From an uncultured Flavobacteriaceae bacterium (GTDB lineage Bacteria > Bacteroidota > Bacteroidia > Flavobacteriales > Flavobacteriaceae): a DNA stretch of 21,730 nucleotides. Positions 1-7,217 of the stretch are shown piece after piece. The position numbers were made by a program, and so were the translations under genes. The stretch lies in NCBI GenBank assembly GCA_938041595.1, contig CALITN010000159.1, positions 1-21,730 on the forward strand. Direction: 5' to 3'. The notes beneath the pieces are model-generated. The model was not told the DNA's origin and did no database searches. It saw only the letters and a program-made list of their open reading frames with translations. The first letter of the stretch is position 1. Each line of letters begins with the position of its first letter.

Positions 1-1
1 A

Positions 2-484
2 TTCTTCCGCTATGTGGATTGGGTGCTTACAGTACCATTGATGTGTGTTGAGTTTTATTTAATCTTAAAAGCTGCCGGTGCTACAAAAGGATTGATGTGG
101 AAATTGATTTTCGCTTCTGTTGTTATGCTAGTTACTGGATATTTCGGAGAAGCTGTTTACACTACTGGCGCAGGTCCAGCAACATGGGGAGCTTTATCAG
201 GTGCAGCTTATTTTTACATTTTGTATGAAGTATGGGCTGGTGGAGCGGCTAAGTTAGCAGCTTCAGCAGGTGGTGCAGTACAAAGTGCACACCAAACACT
301 GGTAAAATTTGTATTTATCGGATGGGCAATTTATCCAATTGGATATATGGCCGGTACTGAAGGATGGTACTCAGGTATCTTCGGAGGTCTTCCCATGGAT
401 GTGATTTACAATATTGGTGACGCCATCAATAAGATTGGTTTTGGTTTAGTAGTTTACAACCTAGCGGTTGCCTCTAAAGCATAA
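2..484 (+). CDS. Proteorhodopsin, light-driven proton pump (5' end cut by window)
   Basis: This is a seven-helix retinal-binding membrane protein that pumps protons outward in light. The fragment is open from base 2 and begins FFRYVDWVLTVPL, which is helix C; helices A and B lie outside the window. In standard proteorhodopsin numbering, the proton acceptor Asp97 is at 17-19, Thr101 at 29-31 and the proton donor Glu108 at 50-52. This DTE pattern marks a proton pump rather than a sodium (NDQ) or chloride pump. The colour-tuning residue 105 is Met (41-43), which in flavobacterial proteins goes with green absorption. The retinal Schiff-base lysine is the AAG at 431-433 in INKIGFGL, and the counter-ion Asp of helix G lies four residues earlier. 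The GTG at 14 is an internal Val codon, not a start. The gene ends at a hairpin terminator, so it is the last or only gene of its transcript. The retinal-forming gene blh is not in view. Confidence 0.97.
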   Translation, partial: FFRYVDWVLTVPLMCVEFYLILKAAGATKGLMWKLIFASVVMLVTGYFGEAVYTTGAGPATWGALSGAAYFYILYEVWAGGAAKLAASAGGAVQSAHQTLVKFVFIGWAIYPIGYMAGTEGWYSGIFGGLPMDVIYNIGDAINKIGFGLVVYNLAVASKA

Positions 485-507
485 TTCCTTTGATGGGAAA
501 AATTTGC

Positions 508-555
508 AAAAGAAAAGAAAAAGAAAAACATCGCTCTTCGGAGCGATTTTTTTTT
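508..555. terminator. Bidirectional rho-independent terminator between proteorhodopsin and argS
   Basis: A perfect 7-bp stem, ATCGCTC at 530-536 and GAGCGAT at 541-547, closes a TTCG tetraloop. On the plus strand it is followed by nine T (547-555), ending the proteorhodopsin transcript. On the minus strand the purine tract at 508-528 supplies a T-rich tail, so the same hairpin can end argS, whose TAA stop (556-554) touches the T run. The rest of the gap (485-507) shows nothing else. Confidence 0.9.
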
Positions 556-2338
556 ACATCCTGTTGGGAGCATTAATCCCCAACAAACTGCAGGCAGCAG
601 CAATAGTTTCACCGACCTTTTGAGACAATAACACGCGCATCACCAATAAGGATTGGTTGGTCTCCCCAAGAATGGAAATATTCTGATAGAAGGAATTAAA
701 ACGCTTCACCAATTCATACACAAAGTTAGCAATCAAAGCGGGGCTGTGTTGAGCGGCAGCTTGTTGTAATACTTCGGGATAACTTAAAAGCTGTTTTAAA
801 ATCGCCTTCTCTTTCGGATCTAAGGTCACAGAGCTCTCAAGACTCATTTTAAGCCCTTTTGGAGCCTTTCTAAGGATGGATTGGATTCGTGCGTAGGTGT
901 ATTGAATAAAAGGCCCTGTATTGCCGTTAAAATCAACTGAAGCTTCTGGATCAAACAAAATTCGCTTTTTAGGATCCACCTTGAGGATGAAATACTTTAG
1001 CGCGCCAAGACCTATGTCGCGATACAATTGTTCCTTTTCTTGTTCAGAAAGCGCATCGAGTTTTCCATGTTGTTCAGAAATTTCTTTTGCCGTGGCTTCC
1101 ATCTGCACCATCAGGTCATCAGCATCTACTACAGTCCCTTCACGGCTTTTCATCTTCCCTGAGGGCAAGTCAACCATTCCATAGCTAAGATGATAGAGTG
1201 ATTCGGCCCAAGCGTATCCCAGCTTTTTGAGAATTAAAAACAAGACCTTAAAGTGATAGTCTTGCTCATTTCCCACTGTGTATACCATTCCCTGAATTTC
1301 GGGATGATCCTTTACTCGTTGGGAAGCGGTACCCAAGTCCTGTGTCATGTACACGGCCGTCCCGTCGGAACGTAAGAGTAATTTTTCGTCTAAACCTTCA
1401 GCAGTTAGATCAACCCAGATTGAGCCATCGTTTTTTGCATAAAAAATGCCTTTAGAAATACCTTCTTCGATAATCGATTTCCCCAACAAATAGGTGTCGC
1501 TTTCGTAATAATAAGAATCAAACGAAACCCCTAAATCTCGATAGGTTTTTTCAAAACCTTCATAAACCCATCCATTCATCGTTTCCCAGAGGTTTCGCAC
1601 TTCCGAATCGTTAGCTTCCCATCGACGGAGCAATTCTTGTGCTGCTACGAAAAGAGGAGCTTGTTGGGCGGCCTCTTTTTCAGTTTTCCCTTGGGTTATC
1701 AACTCCTGAATTTCTGCTTTGTATTTCAGATCAAAAAGAACATAGTACTTTCCAACCAATTGATCGCCTTTGAGTTGAGCAGAAGTAGGCGTTTCTCCAT
1801 TACCAAAAAGTTGCCATGCCAACATTGACTTGCAAATATGAATACCCCGGTCATTGATGATTTGGGTTTTGATCACTTTTTTCCCTGCAGCTTCAATGAT
1901 TTTTGCCACCGAATAGCCCAATAGGTTGTTTCGTATATGCCCCAAGTGTAACGGCTTGTTGGTATTGGGAGAAGAATATTCCACCATTACCGTTTCACTG
2001 GATTCTGTTGGAGAATGATGCCCATAGGACGCATCGTTTCTAATTTGATTAAGAAAATCGAGGTAAAACGAATCTGAAATACTTAGGTTTAGAAAACCCT
2101 TTACGAGGTTGAAGGAACGAACCCAAGAACATTCCTTGACTAGGTAAGCACCCAACTGATCACCCAAGGCTTGCGGAGCAGAACGAGTGACTTTCAGAAG
2201 AGGGAACAACACCAAAGTGCGATCGCCTTCAAATTCACTACGAGTGACTTGAAAGTCCAGATTTTGCGCTGGAAGCGAAAAAGTAGATGCTAAAAATTCG
2301 TTAACGTATTTTGCAAGTTGCGTATCTAAGCTGTTCAT
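554..2338 (-). CDS. argS: Arginyl-tRNA synthetase
   Basis: This class I aminoacyl-tRNA synthetase charges tRNA-Arg with arginine in the cytosol. The 594-residue length fits the family. Residues 1-110 form the N-terminal Add-1 type domain that recognises the tRNA D-loop. The catalytic Rossmann domain carries the HIGH signature as HLGH (131-134), inside NTNKPLHLGHIRNN. The KMSKS loop is the divergent form KMKSREG (395-401), common in ArgRS. The C-terminal part is the helical anticodon-binding domain. The ATG at 2338 is preceded by a good -7 promoter element ending 8 bases upstream, which supports this start. The gene stands alone between a convergent rhodopsin gene and a divergent unknown gene. 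Confidence 0.97.
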   Translation of the reverse strand: MNSLDTQLAKYVNEFLASTFSLPAQNLDFQVTRSEFEGDRTLVLFPLLKVTRSAPQALGDQLGAYLVKECSWVRSFNLVKGFLNLSISDSFYLDFLNQIRNDASYGHHSPTESSETVMVEYSSPNTNKPLHLGHIRNNLLGYSVAKIIEAAGKKVIKTQIINDRGIHICKSMLAWQLFGNGETPTSAQLKGDQLVGKYYVLFDLKYKAEIQELITQGKTEKEAAQQAPLFVAAQELLRRWEANDSEVRNLWETMNGWVYEGFEKTYRDLGVSFDSYYYESDTYLLGKSIIEEGISKGIFYAKNDGSIWVDLTAEGLDEKLLLRSDGTAVYMTQDLGTASQRVKDHPEIQGMVYTVGNEQDYHFKVLFLILKKLGYAWAESLYHLSYGMVDLPSGKMKSREGTVVDADDLMVQMEATAKEISEQHGKLDALSEQEKEQLYRDIGLGALKYFILKVDPKKRILFDPEASVDFNGNTGPFIQYTYARIQSILRKAPKGLKMSLESSVTLDPKEKAILKQLLSYPEVLQQAAAQHSPALIANFVYELVKRFNSFYQNISILGETNQSLLVMRVLLSQKVGETIAAACSLLGINAPNRM

Positions 2339-2346
2339 AGGCGGGG

Positions 2347-2354
2347 CAAAGATA
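2347..2354 (-). promoter_or_regulatory. Promoter -7 element of argS
   Basis: Read on the minus strand this is TATCTTTG, an exact match to the Bacteroidota -7 consensus TAnnTTTG. Nineteen bases further upstream is TGTG, one change from the -33 TTG box. Only 8 bases (CCCCGCCT) separate the element from the argS ATG, so the mRNA would start within a few bases of the start codon. There is no Shine-Dalgarno sequence. Confidence 0.65.
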
Positions 2355-2395
2355 AATATATTGTTGGACAGAACACAGTCTCCATGGGATTGCCG

Positions 2396-2403
2396 TATCT
2401 TTA
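2396..2403 (+). promoter_or_regulatory. Probable -7 element of the unknown gene at 2412
   Basis: TATCTTTA differs from TAnnTTTG only in its last base and ends 8 bases before the ATG at 2412, the same spacing as the divergent argS promoter. I find no convincing -33 TTG box at the expected distance. The two start regions share a 73-base divergent spacer (2339-2411). Confidence 0.45.
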
Positions 2404-2411
2404 AAATAAAA

Positions 2412-2834
2412 ATGCTGATTAATAATTCCTATAACGAACCCAAAGTGACTGAAGCCATTGGGGCATTGGTCGGGCCACCCTTCAAGCTAAGTCAACGTTG
2501 GCAACTAGGAGGCATTGGCTCTCCCAAGTTGATTATCTCTCAAGCTAGTATTGAAATTCACAACTTGCTTGTTTTGGATCACAACACCAACAGTTGCAAT
2601 ATTGAGTTGCGTCCCAAAGGAATTATTGTTCGATTTCGAAGTTTACTTGAAACTTATGCCTTGGTTATTCCCTATTACAAACTTCAACTTTACAAAGGAA
2701 AGGCAAGTGAATACTCCGTATATATGGATCAGTACTTCATAAAAGTATACGCCAACGATAGTGTGCATAAATTTTTCCGGAAACTACGGAATGAAAAAAG
2801 TAAAAACACTCCACCCTCGGTAGAGGATCTGTAG
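2412..2834 (+). CDS. Conserved flavobacterial protein of unknown function
   Basis: This protein has 140 residues and starts MLINNSYNEPKV. The frame stays open upstream to a TTG at 2361, but the ATG at 2412 is preferred because a -7-like promoter element ends 8 bases before it. There is no signal peptide or membrane segment. The pattern is several short beta-type stretches, the clearest around residues 45-52, 64-74, 79-92 and 100-113, followed by a charged C-terminal helix (FFRKLRNEK) and a disordered tail. This could be a PH-like fold, but that is a guess from the pattern only. I recall close relatives as hypothetical proteins in Flavobacteriaceae and know no function. The gene is divergent from argS, and its TAG lies one base from the gltA stop. 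Confidence 0.85.
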   Translation: MLINNSYNEPKVTEAIGALVGPPFKLSQRWQLGGIGSPKLIISQASIEIHNLLVLDHNTNSCNIELRPKGIIVRFRSLLETYALVIPYYKLQLYKGKASEYSVYMDQYFIKVYANDSVHKFFRKLRNEKSKNTPPSVEDL

Positions 2835-2835
2835 C

Positions 2836-4107
2836 TTACTTTTGGATCGTACGTTGTGTAGCCCCAGTATAAACTTGTCGAGGGCGACCGATGGGTTCGT
2901 TTTGCAGACGCATCTCACGCCATTGGGCAATCCAACCTGGAAGACGACCCAATGCAAACATTACCGTAAACATTTCCGTAGGAATTCCCATTGCTCGGTA
3001 GATGATTCCCGAATAAAAATCAACATTCGGATAAAGCTTACGATCTACAAAATAAGGATCGCTTAGGGCTTGTTGCTCCAACCCTTTGGCTATATCCAAA
3101 ATTGGATCGTGAATACCCAAATCGTTGAGTACTTCGTCCGCTGCCTTTTTGATGATTTTAGCCCGTGGATCAAAGTTTTTATACACGCGATGTCCAAAGC
3201 CCATCAATCGGAAAGGATCGTTTTTATCTTTGGCTTTTTCCATGTATTTGGCCGTGTCTCCACCGTCTGCTTTTATCGCTTCCAGCATTTCTATGACCGC
3301 TTGGTTAGCCCCTCCATGAAGAGGCCCCCAAAGAGCTGATATGCCGGCAGAAATAGAGGCAAATAGCCCGGCATGGGAAGAACCCACGATACGAACCGTA
3401 GACGTAGAGCAATTTTGTTCGTGGTCTGCATGAAGGATTAATAATTTATTTAGGGCGTTGATGACTACTGGATTGGAGCTGTAGTCTTGGTGTGGCTTTT
3501 TAAACATCATATGTGCCACGTTCTCAATATAGGACAAGGAGGTATTGGCATAGTTCAAAGGCAATCCTTTGACCTTTCGGTGGGTCCAAGCACACAAAAT
3601 GGGAAACTTGGCCAATAACATAATGATTGCCTCAAACATTTCCTGTTCAGAGTTTACATCTACCGAAGAGGGATTAAAGGCTATCAACCCAGAAGTCAAG
3701 GAAGACAGAATTCCCATAGGATGCGCTGCCTTTGGAAAGCTTTTTAGTATGGATTTTAAATCCTCATCTACATAGGAGTCGTCATGGATTTTTTGTTCCA
3801 AACTCTGTAAGGTTTCCTTGGATGGCAACTCACCAAAAATCAGCAGATAAGCCACCTCAATAAAGCTGGCATTTTCGGCCAAATCTTCGATGCTATAGCC
3901 GCGATACCTCAGGACACCTTCCTCACCGTTAAGAAATGTAATCTCACTTTGACAAGATCCTGTGTTCTTATATCCTGGGTCAAGGGTAATTAGTCCCGTC
4001 TGAGCACGCAAAAGTTTGATATCTATTCCGTATTCGTCTTCAGATCCTTTGACCAATGGAAATTCATAGGTATTGTCGTTGTAGGTGAGTTTTACATTTC
4101 CTTCCAT
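2836..4107 (-). CDS. gltA: Citrate synthase, hexameric type II form
   Basis: This enzyme condenses acetyl-CoA with oxaloacetate to citrate, the entry step of the TCA cycle. The 423-residue length and the extended N-terminal part resemble the E. coli GltA type. The catalytic residues are all present: His264 in GPLHGG, His306 in GFGHRVYKNFDPRAK and Asp363 in NVDFYSG. The oxaloacetate-site segment HADHEQNCSTSTVR is at 226-239. The gene is third in carA-eno-gltA, starting 24 bases after the eno stop with no Shine-Dalgarno sequence. Its TAA lies one base from the stop of the convergent unknown gene, and no terminator hairpin is visible there. Confidence 0.98.
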   Translation of the reverse strand: MEGNVKLTYNDNTYEFPLVKGSEDEYGIDIKLLRAQTGLITLDPGYKNTGSCQSEITFLNGEEGVLRYRGYSIEDLAENASFIEVAYLLIFGELPSKETLQSLEQKIHDDSYVDEDLKSILKSFPKAAHPMGILSSLTSGLIAFNPSSVDVNSEQEMFEAIIMLLAKFPILCAWTHRKVKGLPLNYANTSLSYIENVAHMMFKKPHQDYSSNPVVINALNKLLILHADHEQNCSTSTVRIVGSSHAGLFASISAGISALWGPLHGGANQAVIEMLEAIKADGGDTAKYMEKAKDKNDPFRLMGFGHRVYKNFDPRAKIIKKAADEVLNDLGIHDPILDIAKGLEQQALSDPYFVDRKLYPNVDFYSGIIYRAMGIPTEMFTVMFALGRLPGWIAQWREMRLQNEPIGRPRQVYTGATQRTIQK

Positions 4108-4131
4108 AAGGCTTTCAGTTTTGATTCTTTT

Positions 4132-5427
4132 TTATTTTAATCGTATGGTAAACGCTTTTTCTTTCGGATAATAGGCTTGAGCTTCCAATTCTTCTTCAAT
4201 ACGAAGTAGTTGGTTGTATTTCGCCATTCGATCACTTCTACTAGCCGATCCTGTTTTGATTTGCCCCGTATTCAACGCCACAGCCAAATCGGCAATGGTG
4301 TTGTCTTCCGTTTCTCCGGAACGGTGTGACATGACTGAGGTATAGCCAGCTTTGTGTGCCATATTTACCGCGGCAATTGTTTCTGTAAGTGTACCAATCT
4401 GGTTTACTTTTATCAAAATAGAATTTGCTATTCCTTCTTCGATTCCTCTGGAAAGACGCGTTACATTGGTTACAAACAAATCATCTCCAACCAATTGGAC
4501 GCTATCACCTACTTTGTCGGTAAGAGACTTCCATCCTTCCCAATCATTTTCATCCATTCCATCTTCGATGGAAATAATCGGATATTTCTGGGATAGTTCG
4601 GTCAGGTATTGGGCTTGTTCCTCAGAACTGCGCTTTACGCCTTCGGCACCTTCAAAGAGCGAATAGTCATAAACGCCATCTTTATAAAATTCTGCGGCAG
4701 CACAATCCAAAGCAATCATCACTTCTTCTCCCGCTTTATATCCAGCGTTTGTAATGGCTTTGATGATCGTGTCAAGGGCATCTTCTGTACCGTCTAATGT
4801 AGGGGCAAAACCACCCTCGTCTCCAACGGCTGTACTCAGATTGCGATCGTGTAATACTTTTTTTAGATGGTGAAAAATCTCCGTTCCCATCTGCATGGCT
4901 TTGGAGAAAGAATCAGCAGCAACAGGCATCACCATAAACTCTTGAAAAGCAATGGGTGCATCAGAGTGTGATCCACCATTGATAATATTCATCATCGGTA
5001 CAGGAAGCGTATTGGCACTAACTCCTCCAATATAACGATACAAAGGCATCCCCAATTCGTTGGCAGCGGCTTTTGCCACAGCCAGGGAAACACCAAGGAT
5101 CGCATTGGCGCCCAACTTTGATTTGTTGGCTGTACCGTCAAGGTCAATCATCAACTGATCAATTTTGTTCTGTTCAAACACAGACTGCCCTACTACAGCC
5201 GTCGCAATTTGATCGTTTACATTGGAAACGGCATTGGAAACACCTTTCCCCATAAAACGATCACCACCGTCGCGAAGCTCTACGGCTTCGTGTTCCCCAG
5301 TGGAGGCTCCAGATGGGACTGCAGCGCGCCCTAAAATTCCGTTTTCTGTCACAACATCTACTTCAACAGTTGGATTTCCTCGGGAGTCGAGGATCATTCG
5401 GGCATGTACTTTTACAATAATACTCAT
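4132..5427 (-). CDS. eno: Enolase (phosphopyruvate hydratase)
   Basis: Enolase interconverts 2-phosphoglycerate and phosphoenolpyruvate in glycolysis and gluconeogenesis, in the cytosol. It has 431 residues, the normal length. The catalytic acid-base pair is Glu204 (VGDEGGFAP) and Lys340 (SILIKVNQIGTLTET). The magnesium ligands Asp241, Glu288 (SIEDGMDE) and Asp315 (GDDLFVTN) are present, as is the SHRSGETED substrate loop at 367-375. The segment NGGSHSDAPIAFQEFM (150-165) has the S-D-A-P variant that I associate with Bacteroidota enolases. It is the middle gene of carA-eno-gltA, 24 bases after carA and 24 bases before gltA. Confidence 0.99.
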   Translation of the reverse strand: MSIIVKVHARMILDSRGNPTVEVDVVTENGILGRAAVPSGASTGEHEAVELRDGGDRFMGKGVSNAVSNVNDQIATAVVGQSVFEQNKIDQLMIDLDGTANKSKLGANAILGVSLAVAKAAANELGMPLYRYIGGVSANTLPVPMMNIINGGSHSDAPIAFQEFMVMPVAADSFSKAMQMGTEIFHHLKKVLHDRNLSTAVGDEGGFAPTLDGTEDALDTIIKAITNAGYKAGEEVMIALDCAAAEFYKDGVYDYSLFEGAEGVKRSSEEQAQYLTELSQKYPIISIEDGMDENDWEGWKSLTDKVGDSVQLVGDDLFVTNVTRLSRGIEEGIANSILIKVNQIGTLTETIAAVNMAHKAGYTSVMSHRSGETEDNTIADLAVALNTGQIKTGSASRSDRMAKYNQLLRIEEELEAQAYYPKEKAFTIRLK

Positions 5428-5451
5428 GGTTTAAATTCGGTTTGGTTTTGG

Positions 5452-6552
5452 TTATTGTTTTATGGTTTCAATGAATTGGTCAAAAAGATAAATCGAGTCG
5501 TTGGGACCTGGAGCTGCTTCGGGATGGTATTGAACTGAGAAGCATTTTTTGTTTTTAATGGCAATCCCCGCAACGGTCTTATCATTCAAATGTTCGTGTG
5601 TAATTTCAATCTCTGGATGGGCCTCCACTGCTTCGCGCTCAACGGCAAATCCGTGATTCTGCGAAGTGATTTCACCCTTTCCTGTTTTTAAATTGATCAC
5701 CGGATGATTGATTCCTCTATGACCGTTGAACATTTTATACGTTGGTATCCCATTGGCAAGGGCAATTACTTGGTGCCCCAAGCATATTCCAAACAAGGGT
5801 TGATCGTTTTCTAAAATAGCCTTAGCTGTTTGCTGTGCAACAGTGAGTGGCTGTGGGTCGCCGGGTCCATTGGAAATAAAATAACCATCAGGATTCCAAG
5901 CGGCTAAGGTTTCATAAGGGGTGTCGTAAGGAAATACCTTAATGTAAGCATCCCGACTCGCTAAATGATTGAGGATATTGCGCTTTACCCCAAGGTCTAG
6001 GGCCGCAATTTTGAGACTAGCCTCTGGGTTGCCAACAAAATAAGGCTCTTTAGTTGATACTTTTGAAGCCAGTTCCAGTCCATCCATTGAAGGAGTTTCT
6101 TGAAGCTGCTTTTGAAGTTCGTCCAAGCGATCTATTTCGGTTGTGATTACAGCATTCTGTGCCCCATTGTCCCGGATATAGTTCACTAAAGCACGGGTAT
6201 CTACATCAGAGATTGCTACCAGTTTGTTTTCTTCCAGATAATTCAAGAGCGAATCCGTAGCACCCACACGCGAGTGCTCATAGCTAAAGTTTTTACAAAT
6301 AAGTCCCGCAATCATAATTTGATCGGCTTGGGCTTCTGTATCAAGGACACCGTAATTCCCAATATGGGCGTTGGTTGTCACCATCAGTTGCCCAAAATAG
6401 GAAGGGTCTGTGAAAATTTCTTGGTAACCTGTCATTCCAGTGTTGAAGCAAATTTCTCCAAAACTACTTCCAGTTACCCCTACTGCTTTTCCAAAAAATT
6501 GGGTGCCGTCTGCTAAAAGAACCAAGGCACGTTTTCTTTCCTTATACTTCAT
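5452..6552 (-). CDS. carA: Carbamoyl-phosphate synthase small (glutaminase) subunit
   Basis: CarA hydrolyses glutamine and passes ammonia to the large subunit CarB, which makes carbamoyl phosphate for pyrimidine and arginine synthesis. With the ATG at 6552 it has 366 residues. The N-terminal CPSase domain (1-150) includes FNTGMTGYQEIFTDPSY. The class I glutaminase domain carries the nucleophile Cys257 (PLFGICLGHQV) and its partners His343 and Glu345 (VQYHPEA). An in-frame TTG four codons upstream (6564) falls inside the likely promoter box and is rejected. carB is not in the window. The gene leads the carA-eno-gltA operon, directly after the ribosomal terminator. Confidence 0.97.
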   Translation of the reverse strand: MKYKERKRALVLLADGTQFFGKAVGVTGSSFGEICFNTGMTGYQEIFTDPSYFGQLMVTTNAHIGNYGVLDTEAQADQIMIAGLICKNFSYEHSRVGATDSLLNYLEENKLVAISDVDTRALVNYIRDNGAQNAVITTEIDRLDELQKQLQETPSMDGLELASKVSTKEPYFVGNPEASLKIAALDLGVKRNILNHLASRDAYIKVFPYDTPYETLAAWNPDGYFISNGPGDPQPLTVAQQTAKAILENDQPLFGICLGHQVIALANGIPTYKMFNGHRGINHPVINLKTGKGEITSQNHGFAVEREAVEAHPEIEITHEHLNDKTVAGIAIKNKKCFSVQYHPEAAPGPNDSIYLFDQFIETIKQ

Positions 6553-6561
6553 AAGTCGTTG

Positions 6562-6569
6562 CAAATATA
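6562..6569 (-). promoter_or_regulatory. Promoter -7 element of the carA-eno-gltA operon
   Basis: On the minus strand this is TATATTTG, matching TAnnTTTG exactly and ending 9 bases before the carA ATG. No good TTG lies at the -33 distance. That region overlaps the T tract of the upstream terminator, so the recognition there may be weak. No Shine-Dalgarno sequence is present. Confidence 0.5.
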
Positions 6570-6581
6570 AATCATAATCAC

Positions 6582-6613
6582 AAAAAAAGGATAAACTTGA
6601 AGTTTATCCTTTT
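6582..6613 (-). terminator. Terminator of the ribosomal protein operon, after rplQ
   Basis: The hairpin reads AAAAGGATAAACT, TCA, AGTTTATCCTTTT on the minus strand (6613-6585), a perfect 13-bp stem with a 3-base loop that runs into a T tract (6588-6582). It lies 55 bases after the rplQ TGA and just upstream of the carA promoter, so it divides the ribosomal block from the metabolic operon. The 6614-6668 stretch before it shows only a weak 5-bp TTTGA/TCAAA pairing. Confidence 0.9.
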
Positions 6614-6668
6614 GTTAAATGGTTTCAAAAAAGAGAGTGCTTCGATGTTTGATTCATCTGCATCAAAA

Positions 6669-7190
6669 TCAGTCTTCTTTTTTGGTTTCTGTTTCTGCTG
6701 CCTCTGGAGTTTCAGCTTCTGGAGCTTGTGCCGGAGTAGCTTCGGGCGCGGCAGCTTCGGGTGCGGCAGCTGCTTTCTTAGCACGGCTTCGTCTTGATTT
6801 TTTCTTCTCTGGCTTCTGGGTTTCATAAACTTCGTTAAAGTCTACCAACTCAATCATAGCCATTGCAGCATTATCTCCGAGGCGATTCCCTAGCTTAATG
6901 ATTCGAGTGTATCCCCCAGGACGATCACCTATTTTATCCGAAATGTTTCGGAAAAGTTCAGTGACTGCTGTTTTGTCACGAAGTGCACTAAAAGCCAATC
7001 GACGGTTATGGGTCGTGTCATTTTTGGATTTCGTAACCAAGGGCTCTATAAACTGCTTGAGCGCTTTGGCTTTGGTTACCGTGGTATTGATTCTTTTATG
7101 TTCGATGAGAGAACAAGCCATATTGGCCAGCATCGATTTGCGATGGGCTGTTTTACGCCCTAAATGCATTACTTTTTTTCCGTGTCTCAT
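6669..7190 (-). CDS. rplQ: 50S ribosomal protein bL17 with an Ala/Pro/Glu-rich tail
   Basis: bL17 binds 23S rRNA near the exit-tunnel side of the large subunit. The conserved core is residues 1-122, beginning MRHGKKVMHLGRKTAHRKSM and ending around RIIKLGNRLGDNAAMAMIEL. After it come a basic stretch (126-139) and a low-complexity Ala-Pro-Glu tail to residue 173. The family core is about 115-120 residues, so the tail is extra. Such tails occur in other Bacteroidota bL17 proteins. It is the last gene of the cluster, 27 bases after rpoA, and is followed by a strong terminator. Confidence 0.97.
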   Translation of the reverse strand: MRHGKKVMHLGRKTAHRKSMLANMACSLIEHKRINTTVTKAKALKQFIEPLVTKSKNDTTHNRRLAFSALRDKTAVTELFRNISDKIGDRPGGYTRIIKLGNRLGDNAAMAMIELVDFNEVYETQKPEKKKSRRSRAKKAAAAPEAAAPEATPAQAPEAETPEAAETETKKED

Positions 7191-7217
7191 GGTCTGTCAA
7201 TAATAAGTGTTGCCTCT

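Noticed and set aside
14..16. GTG at 14 as the start of the rhodopsin gene
   Set aside because: The frame is open to the window edge, and the residues before it (FFRY) continue helix C, so this is an internal Val codon.
2361..2411. TTG start 17 codons upstream for the unknown gene
   Set aside because: It would place the -7-like element inside the coding region, and the added residues (MLDRTQSPWDCRIFKIK) do not fit the conserved start MLINNSYN.
6553..6564. TTG start for carA four codons upstream
   Set aside because: It overlaps the TATATTTG promoter box, and the ATG at 6552 gives the normal CarA N-terminus.
6578..6828. Overlapping open frames on both strands over the rplQ tail, including an 82-codon minus-strand frame
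   Set aside because: The GC-rich repetitive tail of bL17 keeps other frames open by chance. The translated products are low-complexity (Lys/Leu/Pro- or Ser/Ala-rich) with no family resemblance.
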